A stretch of DNA of 64,000 nt, taken from positions 434,001 through 498,000 of the forward strand of contig CANMAW010000002.1 of NCBI GenBank assembly GCA_947495915.1, given 5' to 3'. Within the stretch, counting starts at the first letter, position 1, and each line of letters begins with the position of its first letter. The position numbers were made by a program, and so were the translations under genes. The notes beneath the pieces were generated by a model. The model worked only from the letters and a program-made list of their open reading frames with translations. It was not told where the DNA came from and did no database searches. This document shows, in pieces, positions 17,627-26,354 of this stretch. This DNA is from Maribacter algarum (ex Lu et al. 2025) (nom. illeg.) (GTDB taxonomy: Bacteria > Bacteroidota > Bacteroidia > Flavobacteriales > Flavobacteriaceae).

Positions 17627-18892
17627 CTACTGTCTTCCTCTACTTGAAGAGCGACCACCAGATGATCTGCTGCTGCTACCGCTAGATGATCTGGCAGAAC
17701 TGCTGCTTGAGCTTCTGCTACTAGAACTTCTATAGCTACCACTGCTTGATCCTCTACTATAGCCGCTACTGCGGGGTGCCGAGCTTCTATAAGATTGATT
17801 ACTTCTTGAGCTAGAGCTGTATGAACCGCGTGTTCTGCTACCGGAACTTCTGTAAGTAGAGGTTCTAGGAGTAGCTGTTCTAGTACTAGAACTTCTTCTT
17901 GCAGTGCTTGAGCCACTTCTATATGTTGTGCTTCGCGGTGAGGTATTTCTATAGTATTGATTAGATCGTGATGAACTATTATATCGTGGTGTTGCACGTG
18001 TACTTCTACTAGTTCGATAAGAACGGTTTTGATCAACTCCAACAGTTCTTCTTGATGTAGAAGTGCGGTTACTTCTTGTCGTTGCACTTCTATTGGCACT
18101 TGATCGACTAGAACTTGATCTGTATCTAGAGGTGTTTCCTCTTGAAGTATTTAAATTAGACCTTCCGCTTCGTGAAGCAATTGCGTTGCTTCTAGAAATA
18201 CTCGTTCTGTTGTAGCCTCTTCTATTAGACTGATAGGCATATCCATATCCTCTATTTCCCCAGCCACGATTATTATATCCATATCCATAAGGTGGGCACC
18301 ACGCATAACCTACGCCATATCCGTTCCATCCCCATGAGTTCCATCCCCATCCAGCGTAACCCCAATTGTTCCATCTGTTCCATCTGCCCCAGCGATTCCA
18401 GCCCCAGCCATATCCACCATAGCCCCAGTTATTCCATCCCCAAAATGGGTTAGCCCAACCGAAATTATAACCAAAATTATTCCAGCCATTATCATAAAAA
18501 TTCACACTAACATTAGATGGGTTGTCACCCCACCCTGCATTACCTGCATAATCGTTATCGGGTGTATAATAATCTACTAAATCAACTTCTGAGATACTAT
18601 CATTTTCAACCCCACTTGAATATGATTCAACATCTGTAAATATTTCGCTTTGCAATATATCTTCGTATTCATCCGCTTTTTGGCCAAAGTACTGTGCATA
18701 GCTATTGTCTTCTCTATTTGTTGGTGTGTTTTGTGGAGCTCTTTCTACAGAAACTTGACGACCATTTGAATAAATGCCATCATTGTCATAATAAGACGCT
18801 GATTGATAAGTGCCACATGAAGCTACAAGTAATCCTACTACAGCGAATATGACCATAGTACGAAATTTTTTGAGGGGTAGGAATTGTATCAT
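17627..18892 (-). CDS. Lipoprotein with GW/N/Y-rich and Ser/Arg-rich low-complexity halves
   Basis: The 421-residue protein has a lipoprotein signal (lipobox VASC, Cys26) and an acidic linker to about residue 118. Residues 120-228 are dominated by Gly, Trp, Asn and Tyr (repeats like WGWN, RWNRWNNWG, GYGYNNRGWG). Residues 229-421 consist almost entirely of Ser, Arg, Thr and Tyr (RSSSSRSSS-like), giving a very basic tail. I recognise no family. The composition suggests a disordered surface or periplasmic protein that could bind nucleic acid, acidic glycans or the cell wall; this is inference. It is upstream of, and close to, the FadL-like gene. Confidence 0.75.
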   Translation of the reverse strand: MIQFLPLKKFRTMVIFAVVGLLVASCGTYQSASYYDNDGIYSNGRQVSVERAPQNTPTNREDNSYAQYFGQKADEYEDILQSEIFTDVESYSSGVENDSISEVDLVDYYTPDNDYAGNAGWGDNPSNVSVNFYDNGWNNFGYNFGWANPFWGWNNWGYGGYGWGWNRWGRWNRWNNWGYAGWGWNSWGWNGYGVGYAWCPPYGYGYNNRGWGNRGYGYAYQSNRRGYNRTSISRSNAIASRSGRSNLNTSRGNTSRYRSSSSRSSANRSATTRSNRTSTSRRTVGVDQNRSYRTSRSTRATPRYNSSSRSNQYYRNTSPRSTTYRSGSSTARRSSSTRTATPRTSTYRSSGSRTRGSYSSSSRSNQSYRSSAPRSSGYSRGSSSGSYRSSSSRSSSSSSARSSSGSSSRSSGGRSSSRGRQ

Positions 18893-18988
18893 CAGATATA
18901 ATTTAAATTGTTGAACATTATAAAAATAGTTAGTTTTACCGAACTATTACGATAACAACATGCACAAGTTTTGTGCCAAACTAAAGGA

Positions 18989-20464
18989 ATGGGTAAAAAT
19001 TTAACGAAGAGAAGTGAAGATTATTCTAAATGGTACAATGAACTCGTTGTAAAGGCAGATTTGGCTGAAAATTCGGGAGTTCGTGGTTGTATGGTAATCA
19101 AACCATACGGATTTGCTATTTGGGAAAAAATGCAAGCAGGGTTAGACAAAATGTTTAAGGAAACAGGTCATGAAAATGCTTATTTTCCATTATTTATTCC
19201 AAAATCATACTTGAGTAAAGAAGCGAGTCATGTTGAGGGTTTTGCAAAAGAGTGTGCCGTAGTGACACACTACAGATTAAAAAATGCAGAAGATGGCAGT
19301 GGTATTGTAGTCGATGAAAAAGCAAAATTAGAAGAAGAGCTTATTGTTCGACCTACTTCAGAAACCATTATTTGGGATACCTACAGAAGATGGATTCAGT
19401 CATATCGCGATTTACCTTTGCTTATTAATCAATGGGCGAATGTTGTTCGTTGGGAGATGAGAACACGTTTGTTCTTACGAACTGCAGAGTTTTTGTGGCA
19501 AGAGGGGCATACGGCACATGCCACCGAAAAAGAGGCTATTGAAGAGGCTGAACAGATGATGAATGTTTATGCTGAATTTGCGGAAGAACATATGGCCGTG
19601 CCAGTAATAAAAGGGGTGAAAACGGAAAGTGAGCGTTTTGCCGGAGCCGTTGAAACTTATTGTATTGAGGCTTTGATGCAAGATGGAAAAGCGCTTCAAG
19701 CTGGTACTTCGCATTTTTTAGGACAAAATTTCGCGAAGGCATTTGATGTGAAATTTGCTAATAAAGAAGGTACTAAAGATTTTGTTTGGGCAACATCTTG
19801 GGGTGTTTCAACCCGTTTAATGGGTGCTTTGGTGATGACGCATAGCGATGACAACGGATTAGTGCTTCCGCCAAAGTTGGCACCTATACAAGTAGTTATT
19901 GTTCCTATCTATAAAGGACTCGAACAACTAGATGTGATTATTGAAAAAGTTAATCCTTTAGTTAAAGAATTACGTGCCAAAGGTATTTCTGTAAAGTTTG
20001 ATAAGCGTGATACACATAAGCCTGGATTTAAATTTAATGAGTATGAATTAAAGGGTGTACCTGTTCGTTTAGCTATCGGAAAGCGAGATTTAGAAAATGG
20101 AACTTTTGAAGTAGCTAGAAGAGATACCCTTGAAAAAGAAACGGTACCTGCAGATGAGGTAGTTGCGAAAATTGAATTTTTGATGGAGGATATTCAGAAG
20201 AATATATATCAAAAAGCTTTTGATTATAGAAAAGAGCATGTTACCGCAGTCGATTCATATGATGAATTTAAAAAAGTATTAGAAGAAAAAGGTGGCTTTA
20301 TCTCTGCTCATTGGGATGGAACCATTGCAACTGAAGATCGCATTAAAGAAGAAACTAAAGCGACGATACGTTGCATTCCTATTGATGTTGTAGAGGAAGA
20401 GGGTACCTGTATGGTGACCGGAAAACCTTCATCAAAACGAGTACTTTTTGCAAAAGCATATTAA
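18989..20464 (+). CDS. proS: Proline--tRNA ligase (archaeal/eukaryotic-type)
   Basis: This class II synthetase charges tRNA-Pro. The 491-residue protein is of the short ProRS form lacking the editing domain, as in Bacteroidota: motif 1 region [19 protein letters not shown], the RPTSETI and [14 protein letters not shown] segments, motif 3-like [20 protein letters not shown], then the anticodon-binding domain and the extra C-terminal domain ending in [10 protein letters not shown]. The ATG at 18989 gives [20 protein letters not shown], the expected start; the ORF extends six codons further upstream without support. Confidence 0.97.
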   Translation: MGKNLTKRSEDYSKWYNELVVKADLAENSGVRGCMVIKPYGFAIWEKMQAGLDKMFKETGHENAYFPLFIPKSYLSKEASHVEGFAKECAVVTHYRLKNAEDGSGIVVDEKAKLEEELIVRPTSETIIWDTYRRWIQSYRDLPLLINQWANVVRWEMRTRLFLRTAEFLWQEGHTAHATEKEAIEEAEQMMNVYAEFAEEHMAVPVIKGVKTESERFAGAVETYCIEALMQDGKALQAGTSHFLGQNFAKAFDVKFANKEGTKDFVWATSWGVSTRLMGALVMTHSDDNGLVLPPKLAPIQVVIVPIYKGLEQLDVIIEKVNPLVKELRAKGISVKFDKRDTHKPGFKFNEYELKGVPVRLAIGKRDLENGTFEVARRDTLEKETVPADEVVAKIEFLMEDIQKNIYQKAFDYRKEHVTAVDSYDEFKKVLEEKGGFISAHWDGTIATEDRIKEETKATIRCIPIDVVEEEGTCMVTGKPSSKRVLFAKAY

Positions 20465-20490
20465 AAGTTTTAAAAAATAACTTTTAGCTG

Positions 20491-20520
20491 TTGCGATAGT
20501 GAAAAATAATTGTATTTTTG
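20491..20520 (+). promoter_or_regulatory. Promoter of the tRNA-Glu pair
   Basis: TTG (20491-20493), exactly 19 bases, then TATTTTTG (20513-20520) is a textbook Bacteroidota promoter. The first tRNA begins 24 bases after the -7 element. Confidence 0.8.
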
Positions 20521-20543
20521 CATCCGCATTTTGTGCAAAGTAT

Positions 20544-20615
20544 GGTCCGTTCGTCTAGGGGTTAGGACGCCAGGTTTTCATCCTGGTAACAGGGGTTCGA
20601 TTCCCCTACGGACTA
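20544..20615 (+). tRNA. tRNA-Glu (anticodon UUC), copy 1
   Basis: The sequence folds as a cloverleaf: acceptor arm GGTCCGT with ACGGACT (a G-T pair at the end), D-arm GTCTAGGGGTTAGGAC, anticodon arm CCAGG/CCTGG with loop anticodon TTC, T-arm AGGGGTTCGATTCCCCT, discriminator A. CCA is not encoded. Confidence 0.97.
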
Positions 20616-20674
20616 CAAAAATAAAATTATGGATATTGTGATATGTAGTTAGCACATATTCCTAGTTTTAAATT

Positions 20675-20746
20675 GGTCCGTTCGTCTAGGGGTTAGGACG
20701 CCAGGTTTTCATCCTGGTAACAGGGGTTCGATTCCCCTACGGACTA
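20675..20746 (+). tRNA. tRNA-Glu (anticodon UUC), copy 2
   Basis: This is identical over all 72 bases to copy 1, 59 bases downstream of it. The spacer differs from the other flanks and has no good promoter, so both are probably cut from one transcript driven from 20491-20520. Confidence 0.97.
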
Positions 20747-20805
20747 CAAAAGTTCGCCTGGAAATGGTGAGAAGTACATAAAAATATAATTTAAGAAATA
20801 CAAAG

Positions 20806-21057
20806 ATGGCAAATCACAAGTCAGCATTAAAGAGAATCAGAAGAAACGAAGCAGTTCGTTTGCGTAATAGGTACCAGCATAAAACTACCCGTAATGCAAT
20901 TAAAAAATTGCGTTCTGAAGAGAAGAAAAAAGATGCGGAGGCTTTATTGCCAAGTGTTGTTAGTATGATCGATCGTTTAGCAAAACGTAATATTATTCAT
21001 TCAAACAAAGCTGCCAATTTAAAAAGTAAATTAGCAAAGCACGTAGCTGCATTGTAA
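20806..21057 (+). CDS. rpsT: 30S ribosomal protein S20
   Basis: The 83-residue, Lys/Arg-rich, all-helical protein has the S20 signature [35 protein letters not shown] and ends with [20 protein letters not shown]20 binds 16S rRNA early in 30S assembly. It follows the tRNA-Glu pair by 59 bases and precedes a strong terminator, so it may be transcribed with the tRNAs. Confidence 0.97.
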   Translation: MANHKSALKRIRRNEAVRLRNRYQHKTTRNAIKKLRSEEKKKDAEALLPSVVSMIDRLAKRNIIHSNKAANLKSKLAKHVAAL

Positions 21058-21081
21058 CTTTTTATATGTACGATATTTATG

Positions 21082-21109
21082 AGCCTTCCAATTTGGAAGG
21101 CTTTTTTTG
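21082..21109 (+). terminator. Terminator after rpsT
   Basis: AGCCTTCCA pairs with TGGAAGGCT around a short AT loop (21082-21102) and is followed by seven T residues. Confidence 0.88.
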
Positions 21110-21158
21110 TTGCCAAAAGAGAATCCTGGCTAGGTTAAGTACTTAGCTCAGTAAAATA

Positions 21159-21842
21159 TTATGAAGTGATTGTTTTATACTTTTTCATTAAAACTAAGCC
21201 TATTATTATAAAAGCATAAAATATGCCAATGGAGGTGTTATGAATTAATGTGAAATTATAAGTAGTATATAAATCAAAGTGAAACGAGATTAAATACATG
21301 GTGATAGGGTATATGGAGTAAAAGAATACAATGCCCATACTAATCCAAAAAAGAAGGTTTCTTTTAACTAAAGATTTTTGATTTGACTGGTTTAGTTCAA
21401 TTAAAAATGCAATTGCATTAGTAAGCAGTATTACAGCACCTACAATTATGGCATAAGACTGTGGTTCTACGTAAAAACTTTGCAGATATAAATTGACTAT
21501 ACAGCTAATTGCAAAAACTACGGCTCCGTACAGGGTGATGTTTTGAATTTGTCTATTTCTAATGGTATTTCTATAGATATAAAAGAAGTACAAAAAGAAA
21601 ATGATATCAAAAATATTGAAAATTATGGCGTTGTAATTATAGTAGGTTTCGTTATATATTATCTGAATTTCATCTACATCTCTTACTAAAAGGCCTAAGA
21701 GTTCATTCATTAAGGTGTAAGCAAGTAAAATAGGAAGGTACTTTAATACGGAATCATAGTAGTATCTGTATTTTATGATGCTTAAAACAAGAGCTAAAAA
21801 ATAGAGTAGTAAAAAGTAATTATTTAATAAATACTCAAGCAT
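21159..21842 (-). CDS. Multi-helix membrane protein of unknown function (paralog 1)
   Basis: The 227-residue protein is almost wholly hydrophobic, with about seven predicted helices and short loops. It shares KYLPI-LLAYTLMNELLG in helix 2 and NIFDIIFF in helix 3 with the gene 66 bases upstream on the same strand. I do not recognise a named family; 7TM proteins of this size next to signalling genes are common in Flavobacteriaceae. No catalytic motif is visible. It is the last gene before the convergent rpsT terminator. Confidence 0.7.
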   Translation of the reverse strand: MLEYLLNNYFLLLYFLALVLSIIKYRYYYDSVLKYLPILLAYTLMNELLGLLVRDVDEIQIIYNETYYNYNAIIFNIFDIIFFLYFFYIYRNTIRNRQIQNITLYGAVVFAISCIVNLYLQSFYVEPQSYAIIVGAVILLTNAIAFLIELNQSNQKSLVKRNLLFWISMGIVFFYSIYPITMYLISFHFDLYTTYNFTLIHNTSIGIFYAFIIIGLVLMKKYKTITS

Positions 21843-21908
21843 ATTTTAGCGGGTTGAAACGGTTGGGGGTTATTTTTGATTTCAAACATCATCAAATTAG
21901 CATTTATT

Positions 21909-22589
21909 TTAGCCAAAAGCTCTTTTTCTACATTTTATAAAACCGATAATAAACAGAATATTTTGCAAGATTATGAGAAAGTGATGTATTGTTTGAAATT
22001 TTAATTTATACCATACGTCTGGATTGTGAAAGCCAAATAGAAGTAAAAAGGGAGAGAAAGTAAAAAAAATAACCAAAGCTATACTAACCCAAAACACCAA
22101 ATTGTAAGGCTGAAAAAAGTTAATTTTTTTATGTCTCTTGTCAAAATAATATAATACAATACTAAAAATCAGGAAAGCTGAAGCAATAGCATAGGCATAT
22201 AGAAGTCCATAATTCATAGGATTTCTAAAAAATGAATTTATTAAATACCCAGTAAATACTAAAATAGCGCCCATAAAGATTATCTTTTTGTATTGGCTAT
22301 TTGTAATCAATTTCCAATATACATAGTAGAAAAATGGAAAATAAATGAGGTCAAAAATATTGTAGATGATATGATTAGTTTGTGAATCTTGAAAATCTAA
22401 GAATACCCGAAAACTGGGGTAATACAACAAAAAATATCCTAGTAGCTCATTGATTACAGTGTAGGCTATTATTATAGGTAAGTATTTAAAAGCAGTATCA
22501 AAATATTTGCCATATGTCTTTAAAGAAACGATCAATGTGAGCGCATTAAAAACAACAAAATAGCTTTGATTTATAAATTCAAAAAACAA
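21909..22589 (-). CDS. Multi-helix membrane protein of unknown function (paralog 2)
   Basis: The 226-residue protein has about seven membrane helices. It matches its neighbour in KYLPIIIAYTVINELLGYF, NIFDLIYFPFFYYVYWK and the penultimate-helix LVFWVSIALVIFF, and the two have nearly equal lengths, so they arose by tandem duplication and have diverged substantially. It starts 12 bases after the lipoprotein gene stop, implying a three-gene transcript. The role is unknown. Confidence 0.7.
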   Translation of the reverse strand: MFFEFINQSYFVVFNALTLIVSLKTYGKYFDTAFKYLPIIIAYTVINELLGYFLLYYPSFRVFLDFQDSQTNHIIYNIFDLIYFPFFYYVYWKLITNSQYKKIIFMGAILVFTGYLINSFFRNPMNYGLLYAYAIASAFLIFSIVLYYFDKRHKKINFFQPYNLVFWVSIALVIFFTFSPFLLLFGFHNPDVWYKLKFQTIHHFLIILQNILFIIGFIKCRKRAFG

Positions 22590-22601
22590 TGGCGTAAGTA
22601 T

Positions 22602-23267
22602 TTAGAATTCAGTATGAGGTGGTGGTCCGCTGTTTCCTCTGTTGTAAATCAAACTTTGACCATTAGAGAAATTACTGGTAAAGAAATTTGGAGCGACACT
22701 TGCTTGGTTGCTTTGTTTTGATGAAGTTTCAGATATTTTTAATTGTTCAGATTTCCAGTCAATAATTAGTTTTGGCTTTCCATTATCACCTATATAAAAG
22801 CTGTAGTCTCCATTCTTAAAGGCCATTGTTGGCGTTAAGAAGATTGAATTCTGTCTTTTGTGAATTACTTTTTTGCCATCTGATAATAGATCTTCACTAG
22901 GGTAATTAGCAAAGTACATGCGTAATTTTGTTACTTTTTTGACACCGGCTCTTTCTGCTTCTTGATCAACATAAGCTATATAATCTTTTAGTTCTTGATA
23001 GTCGAAATCTACGAATCTTGCTACTTCAAAGGCTTCACTAGGTGCTCTTTCTTTGGTTTCGTATTGAACAATTATCGGAGAACGAAATTTAGAGTAATTG
23101 GCATATAAAGCATCTGCTTGTTTTAGGGTGATAATGTTTTTAGGGGTTTCGACTGTTATTGGCTTTGGGTCTTTAGGTTTTTCACGTTGATCACCACAGT
23201 TTGATAAGATCAATACTAAGCCTAATGGAATAATAAAATTCCACAACGAATTTTTTGCGTTTTTCAT
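22602..23267 (-). CDS. Lipoprotein of unknown function upstream of the 7TM pair
   Basis: The 221-residue protein starts MKNAKNSLWNFIIPLGLVLIL with lipobox LSNC. The mature domain contains LKQADALYANYSKFRSPIIVQYETKE, a VARFVDFDYQELKDYIAYVDQEAE segment, KLRMYFANYPS and GDYSFYIGDNGKPKLIIDW, followed by a Gln/Asn/Gly-rich tail. Similar small proteins recur in flavobacterial genomes, but I cannot name the family. The start at 23267 was chosen over 23297 because it begins the signal sequence. It probably forms an operon with the two membrane proteins. Confidence 0.72.
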   Translation of the reverse strand: MKNAKNSLWNFIIPLGLVLILSNCGDQREKPKDPKPITVETPKNIITLKQADALYANYSKFRSPIIVQYETKERAPSEAFEVARFVDFDYQELKDYIAYVDQEAERAGVKKVTKLRMYFANYPSEDLLSDGKKVIHKRQNSIFLTPTMAFKNGDYSFYIGDNGKPKLIIDWKSEQLKISETSSKQSNQASVAPNFFTSNFSNGQSLIYNRGNSGPPPHTEF

Positions 23268-23400
23268 GGTTACGGTTTTAAGGTCACTATGCTGCAAAAA
23301 GGAAGGGGGAGGTGTTATTTTGCCATCTAAAGGTATCTTAAAATTTTAGTTTTGAAAAAATCTTTGATATAAAATTACCTTTTCTATAATTGTAAATAAT

Positions 23401-23443
23401 AAAAAACCCGAATACGGAGGTTTTTTAAACCTAGTATTCGGGT
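23401..23443 (-). terminator. Long two-part hairpin terminator after rho
   Basis: On the minus strand ACCCGAATAC (23443-23434) pairs with GTATTCGGGT (23415-23406), enclosing a nested AGGTTT/AAACCT hairpin. A T6 tract follows (A tract at 23401-23406 on the plus strand). It begins 33 bases past the rho stop codon. Confidence 0.85.
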
Positions 23444-23476
23444 GTTACTTTTAATGAAATACTTGTTGTTTCAGTG

Positions 23477-25102
23477 CTACTGATTCATTGTAGCTAAAAA
23501 TTCTTCATTATTCTTGGTTTGTTTAAAGCGTTGTTCAATAAACTCCATTGCTTCAACTGGGTTCATGTCTGCTAAATATTTACGCATGATCCACATACGT
23601 TGTATGATGTCTTTATCTAACAATAAATCATCTCTACGTGTACTTGAAGATGTAAGATCAATTGCAGGGAATATTCTACGGTTTGATATTTTACGATCTA
23701 ATTGAAGCTCCATATTACCAGTACCCTTGAATTCCTCAAAGATTACTTCATCCATTTTAGAACCAGTTTCTGTCAATGCGGTAGCAATGATTGAAAGTGA
23801 TCCGCCACCTTCGATATTACGGGCAGCACCAAAGAATCGTTTTGGTTTGTGAAGTGCATTGGCGTCAACACCACCACTAAGTACTTTACCAGATGCTGGT
23901 TGTACAGTGTTGTAAGCTCTAGCTAAACGTGTGATAGAATCTAAAAGAATTACAACGTCATGACCACATTCGACTAATCGTTTTGCTTTTTCTAAAACAA
24001 TGTTCGCTACACGAACATGCTCTGTTGCTTCTTTATCAAAAGTAGATGCTACAACCTCACCACGTACATTACGTTGCATGTCGGTAACCTCTTCAGGTCG
24101 TTCATCAATTAATAAAATAATTTGATAAACTTCAGGGTGATTCGCTGCAATACCGTTTGCAATATCTTTTAAGAGCATTGTTTTACCAGTTTTTGGCTGA
24201 GAAACAATCATACCTCTTTGTCCTTTTCCTATAGGCGAAAACAAATCAATAATACGTGTTGAAATGGTACTTTGACGTTCTGCTAGGTTAAATTTTTCTT
24301 GTGGAAATAATGGGGTCAAATGTTCAAAAGAAACGCGATCTCTTACAATTTGAGGATCTATACCGTTTATCTTATTTACTTTAATTAGCGGAAAATACTT
24401 TTCCCCTTCTTTCGGTGGGCGAACATTTCCTAACACTGTGTCCCCAGTTTTTAATCCGAATAATCGAATTTGAGACTGCGACACATAAATATCATCAGGT
24501 GACGATAAGTAGTTATAGTCAGATGAGCGTAAAAACCCGTAACCATCTTGCATGATATCTAAAACACCTTCACTTTCGATAATGCTATCGAATTCGAATT
24601 CTGGTTCTTTATATCTGTTTTTTAAGTCTTTGTCGAAATTGTTTTTGTCTTCGCGACCTTTTTGATGTTGCGGTTTTTTATGCTGATTATTTTGATTTTT
24701 ATGCTGCGAGTTATTTTTTTGACCTCCCTTATGATTGTTGTTTTGAGGTCTCGGTCGTGGCCTTGGCCTTGGAGTTGGCGCTTCTTCTGTTTCTGATTTG
24801 GCGCTTAATTCTTTTTTTTCAGCAGCAGGTTTAGTAGCTTTTTCAGCAGGTTCTTCCTTTTTTTCTTCCTTAACTACTTTAGCTCGGGGCCTAGGTCTAG
24901 GCTTGGGCTTAGGTTTGTCTTCGGGGGAAGTTGTTGTAGGTGCTACCTCTGCTGCGGCTTTTGGATTTGCCGCCTGTACATCTAAAATTTGATAAACTAA
25001 ATCTAGTTTTTTTTGTGTTTTGTACTTAGGTATGTTTAACCCTTTGGCTATTTCCTGAAGTTCAGGTAGCTTTTTTGATTTTAAATCTGAAATCTCAAAC
25101 AT
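23477..25102 (-). CDS. rho: Transcription termination factor Rho
   Basis: Rho is the hexameric RNA-dependent helicase that ends transcription. The 541-residue protein has an N-terminal Rho_N helical domain (residues 1-42), a low-complexity insert rich in Pro, Arg, Lys, Asn and Gln (about 45-165, with PRPRPRPRP and [10 protein letters not shown] stretches), the cold-shock-like RNA-binding domain ([22 protein letters not shown], 178-199), then the RecA-like ATPase with Walker A PKTGKT (303-308), Walker [18 protein letters not shown] and the Q/R-loop region. The insert is known from Bacteroidota Rho proteins and makes this one over 100 residues longer than E. coli Rho (419). Confidence 0.97.
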   Translation of the reverse strand: MFEISDLKSKKLPELQEIAKGLNIPKYKTQKKLDLVYQILDVQAANPKAAAEVAPTTTSPEDKPKPKPRPRPRAKVVKEEKKEEPAEKATKPAAEKKELSAKSETEEAPTPRPRPRPRPQNNNHKGGQKNNSQHKNQNNQHKKPQHQKGREDKNNFDKDLKNRYKEPEFEFDSIIESEGVLDIMQDGYGFLRSSDYNYLSSPDDIYVSQSQIRLFGLKTGDTVLGNVRPPKEGEKYFPLIKVNKINGIDPQIVRDRVSFEHLTPLFPQEKFNLAERQSTISTRIIDLFSPIGKGQRGMIVSQPKTGKTMLLKDIANGIAANHPEVYQIILLIDERPEEVTDMQRNVRGEVVASTFDKEATEHVRVANIVLEKAKRLVECGHDVVILLDSITRLARAYNTVQPASGKVLSGGVDANALHKPKRFFGAARNIEGGGSLSIIATALTETGSKMDEVIFEEFKGTGNMELQLDRKISNRRIFPAIDLTSSSTRRDDLLLDKDIIQRMWIMRKYLADMNPVEAMEFIEQRFKQTKNNEEFLATMNQ

Positions 25103-25268
25103 TAAGTATAGTATAAATTATAAGTCAGTCTCTTAAGAAAAATAAATATATGAAGTGTATAAGTGGAAATCTGTGGGAAAGAATTCCCAATGGTAAGTGT
25201 TTTTCTACTAACGTAACAATATTACAAATTATTTTTAGGATTACAGTAATAATTTTTAAAAAGACATG

Positions 25269-25276
25269 TATTTTTG
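25269..25276 (+). promoter_or_regulatory. -7 element of the DUF4293 gene
   Basis: TATTTTTG matches TAnnTTTG, 23 bases before the ATG at 25300. A clear TTG at -33 is missing. Confidence 0.5.
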
Positions 25277-25299
25277 CACTCTTAGTATAGATAATTACC

Positions 25300-25710
25300 A
25301 TGATACAGAGAATACAATCGGTTTATTTAATTCTTGTTGCTCTATTTGCAGCAGTACTTCCGTTTGTTTTGTATTTATGGCTAGATGCTCAAGGGGAAGA
25401 ATTTTTTGCAAAATATGATATTTTGGTTTCTTCAGCGTTCTATGTAATAGCCGGCTTAGCGCTTTTGGCTATTTTTTTATACAAAAACAGAAAAAATCAG
25501 TTTGTTGTAAATAGACTGAATATGATATTAAATCTTTTTTTACTAGGATTTTTCGTTTACCGATCGCTAAATTTATCCGGAGAAACTTTGGTTTCTGAGA
25601 AGGGTATTGGGATGCTCATTCCTGTATTTTCTATCGTTTTTTTAGTTCTTGCCAATAGAGCTATAAAGAAGGATGAAGATCTTGTAAAATCTGTTGATCG
25701 TTTGCGTTAA
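25300..25710 (+). CDS. DUF4293 membrane protein
   Basis: The 136-residue protein starts MIQRIQSVYLILVALFAAVLPFVLYLW and has four membrane helices, the last one followed by the conserved LANRAIKKDEDLVKSVDRLR tail. This matches the Bacteroidota family DUF4293, usually found next to rho as here. Its function is unknown. It is divergent from rho across a 197-base region and ends at a strong hairpin. Confidence 0.92.
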   Translation: MIQRIQSVYLILVALFAAVLPFVLYLWLDAQGEEFFAKYDILVSSAFYVIAGLALLAIFLYKNRKNQFVVNRLNMILNLFLLGFFVYRSLNLSGETLVSEKGIGMLIPVFSIVFLVLANRAIKKDEDLVKSVDRLR

Positions 25711-25739
25711 ACCTAACATCTTAGTAGTATTAGTGCGTG

Positions 25740-25769
25740 AAACCCGGGGTTGTTCCCGGGTTTTTTAAT
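25740..25769 (+). terminator. Terminator after the DUF4293 gene
   Basis: AAACCCGGG (25740-25748) pairs with CCCGGGTTT (25755-25763), is GC-rich and is followed by TTT. The convergent phosphoesterase gene ends right behind it. Confidence 0.88.
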
Positions 25770-25770
25770 G

Positions 25771-26265
25771 TTATCTTTTGCCTAATTCTACAACTTCAAG
25801 ATCTTTAATCTGATCGCCATCAATCACAAATCTTAGCATAGTGCGAACTTGATGAAACCCATGCTTACCACAAGCGCCAGGATTCATGTGTAAAACTCCT
25901 AATGGCTTATCCCACATCACTTTTAATATATGTGAATGTCCACAAATAAATAGTCTGGGCGGATTTTCTTTAATCTCTTTGCGTGTTCGAATATTGTATT
26001 TTGGTGGATAGCCACCAATATGGGTAATCCAAACATCAACCCCTTCACACATAAAGCGATTGTTTTCTGGAAACTCTTTTTGTATCACATGGTCATCAAT
26101 GTTTCCATGCACAGCTCTAATAGGTTTGATGCTTTCTAAAGTATCGGTAACTTTTAGGCTGCCAATGTCTCCTGCGTGCCAGATTTCATCGGCTTGATAC
26201 GCATATTTTATAATAGCCTTGTCAATATGTGAATGAGTGTCAGAAAGTAGTAAAATTTTTTTCAT
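25771..26265 (-). CDS. YfcE/MJ0936-type metallophosphoesterase
   Basis: The 164-residue protein has the complete metal-binding set of the calcineurin-like family: LLSDTHSH, WHAGDIGS, VHGNIDDH, ICGHSHI and MNPGACG. Single-domain members hydrolyse phosphodiesters in vitro, and their natural substrates are mostly unsettled. It is divergent from truA, with 89 bases between the starts. Confidence 0.9.
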   Translation of the reverse strand: MKKILLLSDTHSHIDKAIIKYAYQADEIWHAGDIGSLKVTDTLESIKPIRAVHGNIDDHVIQKEFPENNRFMCEGVDVWITHIGGYPPKYNIRTRKEIKENPPRLFICGHSHILKVMWDKPLGVLHMNPGACGKHGFHQVRTMLRFVIDGDQIKDLEVVELGKR

Positions 26266-26321
26266 GAAAGTTTAGGTAATAGACACTAAAGAAGAGCAAC
26301 TGTTCATCAGTTTAACTTCAG

Positions 26322-26329
26322 TATCTTTG
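26322..26329 (+). promoter_or_regulatory. -7 element of truA
   Basis: TATCTTTG matches TAnnTTTG, 25 bases before the TTG start codon. The -33 position is not a clear TTG. Confidence 0.45.
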
Positions 26330-26354
26330 CCATCTACAAAACTAGAGAATAGCA

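Noticed and set aside
17527-18099. A 190-codon minus-strand open frame overlapping the SR-rich lipoprotein in another frame
   Set aside because: It exists because the repetitive Ser/Arg codons avoid stops in a second frame. Its product is an improbable run of Glu, Val, Leu, Ala and His repeats, has no signal or domain, and crosses into the FadL-like gene.
17640-18240. Possible CRISPR or minisatellite array, from the many similar short units
   Set aside because: Units are not of constant length and have no spacers. The similarity comes from Ser/Arg/Thr codons of a continuous reading frame.
20544-20746. The repeated tRNA-Glu as attachment-site duplication from an integrated element
   Set aside because: Both copies are complete functional tRNAs 59 bases apart, with no integrase or cargo between or beside them.
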